From: Streptomyces diacarni
Lineage (GTDB): Bacteria; Actinomycetota; Actinomycetes; Streptomycetales; Streptomycetaceae
NCBI RefSeq assembly: GCF_003323715.1
Contig: NZ_QOIN01000071.1
Span: forward strand, 1 to 64,000
Reading direction: 5' to 3'
DNA length: 64,000 nt
The notes under the pieces were generated by a model. It did not search any database and was not told the origin of the DNA. It saw nothing but the letters and a program-made list of their open reading frames with translations. The position numbers were made by a program, and so were the translations under genes. Below are positions 16,824-25,293 of the stretch, piece after piece. Within the stretch, counting starts at the first letter, position 1. Every line of letters starts with the position of its first letter.

Positions 16824-19571
16824 ATGCGCACCGACGACGCCCTGGCAGCCCTGGGCGCGGGCCTGTGGACCTGGGACGAAGCCACAGGTCTGGTGACGCT
16901 CGACAACCGCGCGGCGCGGCTGCTGGGAGTCGACGACTCCGCGGTCGCGGGACCGGGGGGCCCGGCGGTACCTTCCGGCCCGGCCGGACCCGCCGATCCG
17001 TCGGGCCCCGCCGACTCGGCGGGACCGACCGTAGCGCCCTCGCCGCCCGGGACTCCGCCCGGGGACGGGCGCCCTGCGGCGGGTCCCGCGCCCCGCACCG
17101 AGACCCACCTCACGCTCCCGGGCAGCGCCGTCCGCTCCCACCTGCACGCCGTCGACTACGTGGGCTTCCAGGGCATCGTCACGCTCGCGCTCGCCGAGGA
17201 GACCACCGCCGAGGCGCTGCTGCGGGTGGTGGACGCGGACGGTGCGGTCGTCGGCACCGTGCGCACCGTCGTACGCCCCGCGCCGCGCGCGCCCGCCGGC
17301 ACCGGGCAGCGGGAAGAGGGCGCGCCAGGGCTCGTCGGCCTCGTGTACGCGGTGCCGGAACCGGAGGAGCGCCCCGAACAGCAGGCGGCGGGTCCGCTGA
17401 CCCGCGCGGCCCCCAGCGGCGACCCGGGCGGCTACAGCGGCCATGGCGGCCACGGGCGGGACGTGGACGGGCCGCAGGGGCGCGGCACCGCGGCCGCGTG
17501 GGACTGGCGCCGCAACCGCGAGGCGTTCCTGCTGGACGCGGGGCGGGCGCTGGCCGAGGCGTACACCACAGCGGACGTGCTGCGGGTCGCCGCGTCGCTG
17601 GCCATGCCCGGCTTCTCGCCCGACGCGCTCGCCGTCTTCTGCGTCAGCGGCGACCAGCTCACCGTCTACGGCGCCTCACCCGGCGCCCCGGCGCGGCCCG
17701 GCTACCCCTACGGACCAGGGCACCCGTACGGGCCCGGGGGCGGCCTCGGCCCGCCCGGCAGCGGGGCCCGCCTGCGGCTGACGGACGACGACCCGGCCGC
17801 CGAGGCCGTGCGCACCGGCCGCGCCCTCTACCTGCTCGACCCGCGGGAGTACGCGGACCGGTTCCCCGCCGCGCGCCCCGCCGAGACCCAGCCAGGGCGC
17901 ACCGCCTGGGCCTTCCTGCCGCTGACCGTCGCGGGCCGCACCATCGGCGCCTGGATGGCGGCCTTCGCCCAGCCCGTCGCCTTCACCCCGGACGAGCGCG
18001 CCGTGCTGACCACCGTCGCCCGGATGCTCGCCCAGTCGCTGTCGCGAGCGCTGCTGAACGAATCGGAGCGCGAGCTGTCCGCCCGGCTCCAGCGGGCGAT
18101 GCGGCCCGCCCACAGCCCGGCCGTCCCCGGCATGGACCTTGCGGCTCGCTACGTGCCCACCGGCGGCGGCCTCCAGATCGGCGGCGACTGGTACGACGTG
18201 ATCCCCCTGCCCTCGGGCAGAACCGCCCTGGTCATCGGCGACGTGCAGGGCCACGACGTGCGGGCCGCGGGCATCATGGGCCAGCTGCGGGTGGCCGTGC
18301 GGGCCTACGCCTCGGAGGGCCACCACCCCGACGCGGTACTCTCCCGCGCCTCCCGCTTCCTGCACGGCATGGGCGCCGGCGAACGCGTCAACGCGCCCCC
18401 GCCCTCGGCCCCCGCCGAAGAGGCGGCCGGATTCCCGCCCGAGGCCGGAACGGGCCAGGAGGAACCGGAGACCGCAGACCCGCGCTTCGCCACCTGCCTC
18501 TACGTGGAGGTCGACCCCGCCACCGGCACCCTGGACGTCGCCCGCGCGGGACACCCCGACCCGGCCGTCCAGCTCCCCGACGGGCCGATGATGGTGCGCC
18601 CCACCGCGGGCGGCCTCCCGCTCGGCATCGAACCCGACACCGACTATCCGGTCACCCGGCTCGTCCTGGAGCCCGGTGAACGGCTGCTGATGTGCACCGA
18701 CGGGCTGCTGGAGGCCGGCGGGCACGACCAGGAGGCCGGCTGGGAGCGGATCAACGAGGTCGTCGAGGGGCTGCGCACGCGGCCGGACGACGGCGAGGCG
18801 GAGACCGGCCCCGAACCCGGCCTCGAACAGGTGGCCGACGCGCTGCTCCGCGCGGCGCACGGCGACGAGTGCGGCACACCGGCGCGTACGGCGGCTCCCC
18901 CGCTCACCCCCCGGCGCGAGGACGACATCGCGCTGCTGCTCCTGGCGCGCGGCGCCCGCGCCGGAAGCCTGACGGGCGGCGGGACGCCCGTCTCGGCGCG
19001 GCGCACCGTGATGCAGGTCGCGCAGGCCCAGCCCGACCGGATCGCCACCGCCCGGCACCAGCTGCGCGACCTGCTGCACGACTGGGCCGACCCGGAGCAG
19101 GTGGACGGCGCGGTGCTGATGCTGTCCGAGATGCTGACCAACGTGCTCGTGCACACGGACGGGGACGCGACGCTGGTCGCCCAGATCACCGCACCGCGCG
19201 CCAGGACCACGACCGGCACCGGGACCACGGCCGGCACCGGGGGCACGGCCGGCACCGGGGGCACGGAGAGTGGCGCGGAGCGCGGTGAGGGGGGCGGTAC
19301 CCAGGAGCGCACGCTGCGGGTCAACGTCTCCGATGCCAGCGACGAGCTGCCGCACCGCCGCAGCCCCGGCGAGCTGGCGTCCTCGGGGCGGGGTCTGATG
19401 CTGCTGGGCATGCTCGCCGACCGGTGGGGCGTGGACCCGCGGGGCGAGGGCAAGTGCATCTGGTTCGAGATGCAGGAGGCCGACCCGGCGGCGAAGGACG
19501 TCGAGGAGGCGGCGGAGCCGTCCCTGGACCAGTGGGAGGCCTGGGACCTCTCGGCCCTCGACGAGGACTGA
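16824..19571 (+). CDS. PAS/GAF-SpoIIE phosphatase fused to an anti-sigma-type ATPase domain
   Basis: A 915-residue modular signalling protein. Residues 1-160 look like a PAS-type sensor (GLWTWDEATGLVTLDNRAAR) interrupted by a Pro/Ala/Gly linker. About 225-420 is GAF-like. About 425-710 is the PP2C/SpoIIE phosphatase with GGDWYDVIPLPSGRTALVIG and DVQGHDVRAAGIMG, which carry the metal-binding Asp residues, and the later FATCLYVEVD and DDIALLLLAR. The C-terminal 150 residues are an HATPase of the RsbW type (LSEMLTNVLVHT; SSGRGLMLLGMLADRWG). Such proteins dephosphorylate anti-anti-sigma factors and can also bind or phosphorylate them, controlling stress sigma factors. The ATPase domain is split by a Thr/Gly repeat coded at about 19200-19265. 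Confidence 0.93.
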   Translation: MRTDDALAALGAGLWTWDEATGLVTLDNRAARLLGVDDSAVAGPGGPAVPSGPAGPADPSGPADSAGPTVAPSPPGTPPGDGRPAAGPAPRTETHLTLPGSAVRSHLHAVDYVGFQGIVTLALAEETTAEALLRVVDADGAVVGTVRTVVRPAPRAPAGTGQREEGAPGLVGLVYAVPEPEERPEQQAAGPLTRAAPSGDPGGYSGHGGHGRDVDGPQGRGTAAAWDWRRNREAFLLDAGRALAEAYTTADVLRVAASLAMPGFSPDALAVFCVSGDQLTVYGASPGAPARPGYPYGPGHPYGPGGGLGPPGSGARLRLTDDDPAAEAVRTGRALYLLDPREYADRFPAARPAETQPGRTAWAFLPLTVAGRTIGAWMAAFAQPVAFTPDERAVLTTVARMLAQSLSRALLNESERELSARLQRAMRPAHSPAVPGMDLAARYVPTGGGLQIGGDWYDVIPLPSGRTALVIGDVQGHDVRAAGIMGQLRVAVRAYASEGHHPDAVLSRASRFLHGMGAGERVNAPPPSAPAEEAAGFPPEAGTGQEEPETADPRFATCLYVEVDPATGTLDVARAGHPDPAVQLPDGPMMVRPTAGGLPLGIEPDTDYPVTRLVLEPGERLLMCTDGLLEAGGHDQEAGWERINEVVEGLRTRPDDGEAETGPEPGLEQVADALLRAAHGDECGTPARTAAPPLTPRREDDIALLLLARGARAGSLTGGGTPVSARRTVMQVAQAQPDRIATARHQLRDLLHDWADPEQVDGAVLMLSEMLTNVLVHTDGDATLVAQITAPRARTTTGTGTTAGTGGTAGTGGTESGAERGEGGGTQERTLRVNVSDASDELPHRRSPGELASSGRGLMLLGMLADRWGVDPRGEGKCIWFEMQEADPAAKDVEEAAEPSLDQWEAWDLSALDED

Positions 19572-19575
19572 CCCG

Positions 19576-19610
19576 GGGTCGGGTCGGGTCGGGTCGGGTC
19601 GGGTCGGGGG
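19576..19610. repeat. Microsatellite (GGGTC)6 ending in GGGGG
   Basis: Six GGGTC units followed by GGGGG lie between the stops of two converging genes. Seven G-runs spaced by two bases could form a G-quadruplex on the plus strand. The copy number of such a 5-bp tract is prone to slippage. Confidence 0.85.
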
Positions 19611-19614
19611 CGCT

Positions 19615-20166
19615 CTAGCCGTACATGCGCCGCATCGCGAAGTCCACCATCTCCTCCACCGCCTTGGCGTCGAAGACCACGCGGTGCTCCCCCTCCATGT
19701 CGAGCACGAAGCCGTACCCCGACGGCAGCAGGTCGAGGACCTCGGCGCCGGTGATGACGAAGTACTTCGACTCCTTGCCCGCGTAGGCGCGCAGCTCCTT
19801 GAGGGTGGTGAACATCGGGATGACCGGCTGCTGGGTGTTGTGCAGGGCGAGGAAGCCGGGGGTGTCGCCGCGCGGGCAGTACACCTTGGAGGAGGAGAAG
19901 ACGCCCTGGAAGTCCTCCGCGCTCAGCGACCCGGTGGTGAAACCGCGGACCGCCTCCTGGAGGGAGGGCGGGGAGGGCTCGGGGTAGAACGGCTGCTGCT
20001 GCTGCGGTCCCGGCTGGCCGTAGGGAGGAGGCGCCCCCTGCTGCGCGCCGTAGGGGGGCGGGGCCTGCTGGTATCCGTGCCCGCTGTGTCCGCCGTGCCC
20101 ACTGTGCCCACCATGGCCGCCGTGCCCTTGCCCGGGCGGGGCACCGGTCTGGTCGTAGCCGTACAT
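19615..20166 (-). CDS. SseB-like protein with His/Gly-rich N-terminus
   Basis: A 183-residue protein. Residues about 50-183 match the SseB family (FYPEPSPPSLQEAVRGF, VYCPRGDTPGFLALHN, PVIPMFTTLKELRAYAG, LPSGYGFVLDMEGEHRVVFD). SseB-type domains are linked to secretion or enhanced serine sensitivity, with no firm biochemical role. The N-terminus is low-complexity, with GHGGHGGHSGHGGHSGHG, followed by PPPYG repeats; the His array could bind metal. The ATG at 20166 is chosen because a -10-like TACTCT ends six bases upstream; an in-frame GTG at 20187 is the alternative. Confidence 0.82.
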   Translation of the reverse strand: MYGYDQTGAPPGQGHGGHGGHSGHGGHSGHGYQQAPPPYGAQQGAPPPYGQPGPQQQQPFYPEPSPPSLQEAVRGFTTGSLSAEDFQGVFSSSKVYCPRGDTPGFLALHNTQQPVIPMFTTLKELRAYAGKESKYFVITGAEVLDLLPSGYGFVLDMEGEHRVVFDAKAVEEMVDFAMRRMYG

Positions 20167-20172
20167 ACCGAA

Positions 20173-20178
20173 AGAGTA
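20173..20178 (-). promoter_or_regulatory. Leaderless-type -10 box of the SseB-like gene
   Basis: On the minus strand TACTCT lies six bases before the ATG at 20166. It supports that start over the upstream GTG. Confidence 0.5.
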
Positions 20179-20214
20179 TCCAGTCACAGATGGACGGCGA
20201 GGGGTTGCTTCTTA

Positions 20215-20255
20215 TTACCGACGGGTAGCATCATCGAAGGAGCTACCGACAAGTA
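20215..20255. promoter_or_regulatory. Candidate operator: two TACCGAC sites upstream of the acyl-CoA dehydrogenase gene
   Basis: TTACCGACGGGTAG (20215-20228) is a near-palindrome with arms TTACC/GGTAG. A related TACCGACAAGTA occurs 28 bases later (20244-20255). The position between divergent genes and 30-70 bases before the dehydrogenase ATG suits a TetR-type (FadR-like) repressor of fatty-acid genes; the identity of the regulator is inferred. Confidence 0.45.
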
Positions 20256-20282
20256 CGAGCGAGTCATTACGGAGCCGTCGCC

Positions 20283-22124
20283 ATGGGGCATTACAAGTCG
20301 AATCTCCGCGACATCGAGTTCAACCTCTTCGAGGTGCTCGGGCGCGATGCGGTGTACGGCACCGGACCGTTCGCGGAGATGGACGTCGAGACCGCCAAGA
20401 GTGTCCTCGCCGAGATCGCCCGCCTCGCCGAGAACGAGCTGGCCGCGTCCTACGAGGAGGGCGACCGCACGCCGCCCGTCTTCGACCCGGAGACCAACAC
20501 CGCGCCGGTCCCGGCCGCCTTCAAGAAGAGCTACCAGGCCTACATGGACGCCGAGTGGTGGCGCCTGGGCATCCCCGAGGAGATCGGCGGCACCACCGCG
20601 CCCCGCTCCCTGCTGTGGGGCTTCGCCGAGACCATCCTGGGCGCCAACCCGGCCGTGTGGATGTACGCCTCCGGCCCGGCGTTCGCCGGCGTGCTCCACG
20701 AGGAGGGCACCGAGGAGCAGCACAAGGTCGCCGCGCTGATGGCCGAGAGGCAGTGGGGCTCCACCATGGTGCTCACCGAGCCGGACGCCGGCTCGGACGT
20801 GGGCGCGGGCCGCACCAAGGCCGTCCAGCAGGACGACGGCACCTGGCACATCGAGGGCGTCAAGCGCTTCATCACCTCCGGTGAGCACGACATGTCCGAG
20901 AACATCGTGCACTTCGTCCTCGCCCGCCCCGAGGGCCACGGCCCCGGCACCAAGGGCCTGTCGCTGTTCATCGTGCCCAAGTACGACTTCGACTGGGAGA
21001 CCGGCGAGCTGGGCGAGCGCAACGGCGTCCACGCCACCAACGTCGAGCACAAGATGGGCCTGAAGGTCTCCAACACCTGCGAGATGACCTTCGGCGCCAA
21101 CGCTCCGGCCAAGGGCTGGCTGCTGGGCGAGAAGCACGACGGCATCCGCCAGATGTTCAAGATCATCGAGTTCGCGCGGATGATGGTCGGCACCAAGGCG
21201 ATCGCCACCCTGTCCACCGGCTACCTCAACGCCCTGGAGTACGCCAAGGAGCGCGTCCAGGGCGCCGACCTGGCGCAGTTCACCGACAAGACCGCCCCCC
21301 GGGTCACCATCACCCACCACCCGGACGTGCGGCGCTCGCTGCTGACGCAGAAGGCGTACGCGGAGGGCATGCGCGCTCTCGTCCTCTACACCGCCACCGT
21401 GCAGGACGAGATCATCGTCAAGGAGGCCGCCGGCGAGGACGCCTCCGCCGCGCACCGCCTCAACGACCTGCTGCTGCCCATCGTCAAGGGCTACGGCTCG
21501 GAGAAGTCCTACGAGCAGCTCGCGCAGTCCCTGCAGACGCTCGGCGGCTCCGGGTACCTGCAGGAGTACCCGATCGAGCAGTACATCCGCGACGCCAAGA
21601 TCGACACCCTCTACGAGGGCACCACCGCGATCCAGGGCCAGGACTTCTTCTTCCGCAAGGTCGTCCGCGACCAGGGCCAGGCCCTCACCGCGCTCTCCGA
21701 GGAGATCAAGAAGTTCCTCGCCGAGGCCGAGGGCGGCGAGGAGCTCGCCGGGGCCCGCGACCAGCTCGCCAAGGCCGCCGGTGACCTGGAGGCCATCGTC
21801 GGCACCATGCTGACCGACCTGGCCGCCACCGAGAAGGACGTCAAGTCGATCTACAAGGTCGGCCTGAACACCACCCGCTTCCTGCTGGCCGCCGGCGACG
21901 TCGTCATCGGCTACCTGCTGCTGCGCGGCGCGGCCGTCGCCGCCGGGAAGTTGTCCGGCGGCGACGCCAAGACCCTGCCCTCCAAGGACGTGCCCTTCTA
22001 CCAGGGCAAGATCGCCGCGGCGAAGTTCTTCGCGGCGAACGTGCTGCCGCAGATCGCCGTCCAGCGCGAGCTGGCCGACGCGGTGGACCTGTCGGTCATG
22101 GAGCTGGACGAGAACGCCTTCTGA
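20283..22124 (+). CDS. Long-chain-type acyl-CoA dehydrogenase
   Basis: A 613-residue flavoenzyme, longer than the ~380-residue short-chain type. It carries an N-terminal extension (MGHYKSNLRDIEFNLFEVL) and a C-terminal helical domain of the large ACAD subfamily. The FAD/substrate signatures are TMVLTEPDAGSDVGAG (about 161-176) and ITSGEHDM. The C-terminal motif is QTLGGSGYLQEYPIEQYIRD. The catalytic base is the Glu in DTLYEGTTAIQ (E445). It would introduce the 2,3-double bond in acyl-CoA during beta-oxidation, handing electrons to ETF. It is monocistronic, with GGAGCC before the ATG and a strong terminator after the stop. Confidence 0.95.
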   Translation: MGHYKSNLRDIEFNLFEVLGRDAVYGTGPFAEMDVETAKSVLAEIARLAENELAASYEEGDRTPPVFDPETNTAPVPAAFKKSYQAYMDAEWWRLGIPEEIGGTTAPRSLLWGFAETILGANPAVWMYASGPAFAGVLHEEGTEEQHKVAALMAERQWGSTMVLTEPDAGSDVGAGRTKAVQQDDGTWHIEGVKRFITSGEHDMSENIVHFVLARPEGHGPGTKGLSLFIVPKYDFDWETGELGERNGVHATNVEHKMGLKVSNTCEMTFGANAPAKGWLLGEKHDGIRQMFKIIEFARMMVGTKAIATLSTGYLNALEYAKERVQGADLAQFTDKTAPRVTITHHPDVRRSLLTQKAYAEGMRALVLYTATVQDEIIVKEAAGEDASAAHRLNDLLLPIVKGYGSEKSYEQLAQSLQTLGGSGYLQEYPIEQYIRDAKIDTLYEGTTAIQGQDFFFRKVVRDQGQALTALSEEIKKFLAEAEGGEELAGARDQLAKAAGDLEAIVGTMLTDLAATEKDVKSIYKVGLNTTRFLLAAGDVVIGYLLLRGAAVAAGKLSGGDAKTLPSKDVPFYQGKIAAAKFFAANVLPQIAVQRELADAVDLSVMELDENAF

Positions 22125-22150
22125 GCCGTCCGGCACCCGTCGAAGCCGTA

Positions 22151-22182
22151 CGCCCCGCTCCCACCCCCACGGGAGCGGGGCG
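22151..22182 (+). terminator. Terminator after the acyl-CoA dehydrogenase gene
   Basis: A perfect 12-bp GC stem (22151-22162 with 22171-22182) around an 8-base loop, 26 bases after the stop. Confidence 0.8.
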
Positions 22183-22204
22183 TCCGCATCGTGAAAGGCG
22201 CCGT

Positions 22205-22210
22205 TAAGGT
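22205..22210 (+). promoter_or_regulatory. Leaderless-type -10 box of the M18 aminopeptidase gene
   Basis: TAAGGT ends six bases before the ATG at 22217. The intervening GGGGGT might double as a weak ribosome-binding site. Confidence 0.55.
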
Positions 22211-22216
22211 GGGGGT

Positions 22217-23512
22217 ATGAGCGATGCCATGCCGTTCGACCGTGCCCACACCGACGGTCTGCTGTCCTTCCTCGCCGCGAGCCCCTCGCCCTACCACGCG
22301 GTGGCGAACGCGGCCGCCGAACTGGAGAAGGCCGGCTTCCGACAGGTACGGGAGACCGAGGCGTGGGACGCGAGCACCGGCGGCAAGTACGTGCTGCGCG
22401 GCGGCGCGCTGATCGCCTGGTACGTGCCCGAGGGGGCGACACCCGCCACCCCGTTCCGCATCGTCGGCGCCCACACCGACTCGCCCAACCTGCGGGTCAA
22501 GCCCGTGCCCGACACCGGGGCGGCCGGCTGGCGCCAGGTCGCCGTCGAGGTCTACGGCGGTGCCCTCCTCAACACCTGGCTCGACCGCGACCTCGGCCTC
22601 AGCGGCCGGATCACCCTGCGCGACGGCGCCAGCCACCTGGTGAACGTCGACCGTCCCCTGCTGCGCGTGCCGCAGCTGGCCATCCACCTCGACCGCCAGG
22701 TCAACGAGGGCCTCAAGCTGGAACGCCAGCGCCACATGACGCCGATCTGGGGCCTCGGGCAGGCCCGTGAAGGCGACCTGGTGCGCTTCGTCGCCCAGGA
22801 GAGCGGCCTCGACGCGGACGCCGTCGCCGGCTGGGACCTGATGGCCCACAGCGTCGAGGCCCCCGCCTACCTGGGCCGCGAGGGGGAACTCGCCGCGGGC
22901 CCCCGGATGGACAACCTGCTGTCCGTGCACGCCGGCGTCGCCGCGCTCACCGCCGCCGCCACGGGCGAAGGGCCGCAGCCCACCGCCATCCCCGTACTAG
23001 CCGCCTTCGACCACGAGGAGAACGGCAGCCAGTCCGACACCGGCGCCCAAGGGCCCCTGCTGGGCTCGGTGCTGGAGCGCTCCGTCTTCGCCCGCGGCGG
23101 CGTCTACGAGGACCGGGCCCGCGCCTGGGCCGGCACCGTGTGCCTGTCCTCCGACACCGGGCACGCCGTACACCCCAACTATGCCGAGCGGCACGAGCCC
23201 GGCCACCACCCGATGCCCAACGGCGGCCCGATCCTCAAGATCAACGTCAACCAGCGCTACTCCACCGACGGCAGCGGCCGCGCCCTGTTCGCCGCCGCCT
23301 GCGAACGCGCGGGGGTGCCGTGGCAGAGCTTCGTCTCCCACAACGACATGCCGTGCGGCACCACCATCGGGCCCATCACCGCGGCCCGGCACGGCATCAC
23401 CACCGTCGACATCGGCGTCGCCATCCTGTCCATGCACTCGGCCCGCGAACTGTGCGGCACCCAGGACCCCTACCTGCTGGCCAACTGCCTGACGGCGTTC
23501 TTGGCCGAGTGA
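22217..23512 (+). CDS. M18-family metalloaminopeptidase (aspartyl aminopeptidase type)
   Basis: A 431-residue cytoplasmic, dizinc aminopeptidase of the DNPEP/Ape1 family, usually a dodecamer that trims N-terminal acidic residues. The metal and catalytic motifs are VGAHTDSPNLRVKP (first zinc His and catalytic Asp), FDHEENGSQSDTGAQGPLL (catalytic and bridging acids), SSDTGHAVHPNY, and the C-terminal ILSMHSARELCGTQDP with the last zinc His. The substrate loop HEPGHHPMPNGGP is also typical. Length and motif order are complete. It stands alone and its stop is only about 20 bases from the stop of the converging secreted-protein gene. Confidence 0.94.
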   Translation: MSDAMPFDRAHTDGLLSFLAASPSPYHAVANAAAELEKAGFRQVRETEAWDASTGGKYVLRGGALIAWYVPEGATPATPFRIVGAHTDSPNLRVKPVPDTGAAGWRQVAVEVYGGALLNTWLDRDLGLSGRITLRDGASHLVNVDRPLLRVPQLAIHLDRQVNEGLKLERQRHMTPIWGLGQAREGDLVRFVAQESGLDADAVAGWDLMAHSVEAPAYLGREGELAAGPRMDNLLSVHAGVAALTAAATGEGPQPTAIPVLAAFDHEENGSQSDTGAQGPLLGSVLERSVFARGGVYEDRARAWAGTVCLSSDTGHAVHPNYAERHEPGHHPMPNGGPILKINVNQRYSTDGSGRALFAAACERAGVPWQSFVSHNDMPCGTTIGPITAARHGITTVDIGVAILSMHSARELCGTQDPYLLANCLTAFLAE

Positions 23513-23533
23513 GGCGCCCAAGTCGGTCTTTTG

Positions 23534-24265
23534 TCAGGGCAGTTCGGTGTAGGGGCGTATGGAGCGCGTCTCGTTCTGCAGCCGTATGCGGTTGTCTCCC
23601 GGCGAGGCGGGCAGCTCCAGCGCTCGGTCCAGCAGCGGGCCCAGGCGCCCGCAGTGTGAGGTGCGGGGCGCCGCGAACCTACGGTCCTCCATAGCGGGGA
23701 GACGTCCCGGCTCGGGAGCACTCACCCCTGTGAGCGTCAGCTGAACCGGTGCGTCCGCACTGCCTATGGCACAGCCGCGTGGCAGCCGAACGGGGGCGTG
23801 CCCACTGTCCAGGCCCAAAATCAGGGCCAGTTCACCGACACGTTCGTCATCCGAGTGGAAGTCGAACGACCCTCCGTAGCGCAGGTCGACGCGGAGTGGC
23901 GTGCCCGGGGCCCGCGCCGGAGCGGCCGCCAGGCCGCCGAAGACCTGGTGGAACTCGCCGTCGATGCGCCCTTCCGCATGGGTGATGGTGAGCGGGGCGT
24001 CCAGCGGGACCTTCAGGCGCCCGACCTTCAGGCTTCCCGTCGCGGTCGCCACCTCGCACCTCCACTGCGCCGGATCGGCCCCCTCGGGCAAGTGCGCGCG
24101 GGTAGGGCATGCGGCAAACGTCCCCTCGTCCTGCACCCGTTCCGGTGCTGCCCGGCCCGGCACAGCGGTCGCGGGGGCGGTGGCGAGTCCCGCGACGGCC
24201 AGGCCCGCCAGCGCCACACCGACCACGGCTCTCGCTACTCGACGTGCGCTACACACACTGGACAC
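23534..24265 (-). CDS. Secreted hypothetical protein with four cysteines
   Basis: A 243-residue protein I do not recognise. It starts with a Sec signal peptide: basic SARRVARAV, hydrophobic VVGVALAGLAVAGLA and an ATA cleavage site near residue 33. The mature part has FAACPTRAHLP and QWRCEVATATGSL near the start, and GCAIGSADAPVQ and SHCGRLGPLL later, giving four cysteines that could form two disulfides. The GTG at 24263-24265 is chosen because GAGGGGGATGCG directly precedes it. The gene diverges from an ArsR-type regulator across three operator-like palindromes, so that regulator probably controls it. Confidence 0.72.
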   Translation of the reverse strand: MSSVCSARRVARAVVGVALAGLAVAGLATAPATAVPGRAAPERVQDEGTFAACPTRAHLPEGADPAQWRCEVATATGSLKVGRLKVPLDAPLTITHAEGRIDGEFHQVFGGLAAAPARAPGTPLRVDLRYGGSFDFHSDDERVGELALILGLDSGHAPVRLPRGCAIGSADAPVQLTLTGVSAPEPGRLPAMEDRRFAAPRTSHCGRLGPLLDRALELPASPGDNRIRLQNETRSIRPYTELP

Positions 24266-24334
24266 CGCATCCCCCTCGACTTCGACCGCACACCCTTCGC
24301 GCCGGTCTTGTTCCACCAGGATGGCAGACCTTTC

Positions 24335-24370
24335 TCTGCAGAGGAAGGTCTGCAGAGGAAATTCTGCAGA
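24335..24370. promoter_or_regulatory. Three TCTGCAGA palindromes at exact 14-bp spacing
   Basis: TCTGCAGA occurs at 24335-24342, 24349-24356 and 24363-24370. Flanking bases (GGAA) are also partly repeated. The array sits in the divergent region of the secreted-protein gene and the ArsR-type gene. The third copy falls where the -35 of the regulator promoter should be, so binding would repress the regulator itself. Which protein binds is inference. Confidence 0.7.
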
Positions 24371-24386
24371 AATGCCCGTGCGCGAC

Positions 24387-24392
24387 TAGCCT
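24387..24392 (+). promoter_or_regulatory. Leaderless-type -10 box of the ArsR-type regulator gene
   Basis: TAGCCT ends seven bases before the ATG at 24400, and no ribosome-binding site is visible. Confidence 0.55.
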
Positions 24393-24399
24393 GGGTGCC

Positions 24400-25161
24400 A
24401 TGACGGGGCACGACGAGGACCACCGAACCGAGAACGAACGGACCCGGAGCGACCGGGCTGAGAACGAGGAGCGGGGCGATGTGGAGCGGCGCGTGCACAC
24501 CCAGGAGCAGACCGCTGAGGGCCGGCAGGCAGCCCCGGACGAGGGAGGGCAGAGCACCGGAGGCGGCGGACCACGCCGCACCGTCGGGACCCCCGCGTCT
24601 CTCAAGGCGCTCGCCCACCCGCTGCGTCTGAGAATCCTGCGCCGACTGAGCGTTTCGGGCCCGGCGACAGCAACCACGCTCGCCGCCGCGCTCGGCGAGA
24701 ACACGGGAACCCTCAGCTACCACCTCCGTCAGCTGGAGCGGGCCGGCTTCATCGAGGACGACCCCGACCACTCGCCCGGTGGGCGCGAACGCTGGTGGCG
24801 CGGGGTGCGCGGGCTGGACATACGCCGTCCCGAGAAGACGGATCTGACCGCGGCCGAGGCGGCCGTCATCGGCGAGCTCGACCGGCTGCGGATGGCCGAG
24901 GACATCGAGCTGGCCCGGCGCTACACCGAAGAGGCCGTCGACGCCGAGGGGTGGATGCGCGGCTCACGCGGTCTCCTGCACCTCAACAGGGAGGAGTTGG
25001 ACCAGTTCCACGACGCCTACCTCGACCTGGTGCAGCGGTTCGCACCCGGCCGGGATGTGGCCACCCACGGCACCCGGCCCATCGCGCTGCGCTGGTTCGG
25101 GGTCCCGGTCGACGACGCCGCCGTCGACGACACCACACGCAGCGCCGACGGCCAGACGTGA
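24400..25161 (+). CDS. ArsR-type (HTH_20) winged-helix transcriptional regulator
   Basis: A 253-residue regulator. The first 60 residues are acidic and low-complexity (HDEDHRTENERTRSD). A winged helix follows: LKALAHPLRLRILRRLSVSG, then ATTLAAALGENTGTLSYHL as recognition helix and RQLERAGFIEDD. The remainder is a helical domain with LRMAEDIELARRYTEEA and ALRWFGVPVDD. There is no cysteine pair of the metal-sensing ArsR members, so the signal is unknown. The pattern matches a large Streptomyces family of uncharacterised helix-turn-helix proteins. It diverges from the secreted-protein gene and has its own operator-like array. Confidence 0.88.
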   Translation: MTGHDEDHRTENERTRSDRAENEERGDVERRVHTQEQTAEGRQAAPDEGGQSTGGGGPRRTVGTPASLKALAHPLRLRILRRLSVSGPATATTLAAALGENTGTLSYHLRQLERAGFIEDDPDHSPGGRERWWRGVRGLDIRRPEKTDLTAAEAAVIGELDRLRMAEDIELARRYTEEAVDAEGWMRGSRGLLHLNREELDQFHDAYLDLVQRFAPGRDVATHGTRPIALRWFGVPVDDAAVDDTTRSADGQT

Positions 25162-25293
25162 CCGGAAACCCGAAGGTGCGTCAACTACCGTCGCGCGTCC
25201 CGCGTATGCCTCCCGCCAACCCGGGTACTCGGCGCCGGTAAGCGCGGAGCCGCGGCAAGCGTGGCTCGTCGACCGAGCTGGGAGGCATGACTC

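Noticed and set aside
14926..16896. Long open frames on the opposite strand of aspS, metG and many other genes
   Set aside because: These are the usual shadows in DNA with very high GC at third codon positions; they lack motifs and credible starts, while the chosen strand carries complete catalytic signatures.
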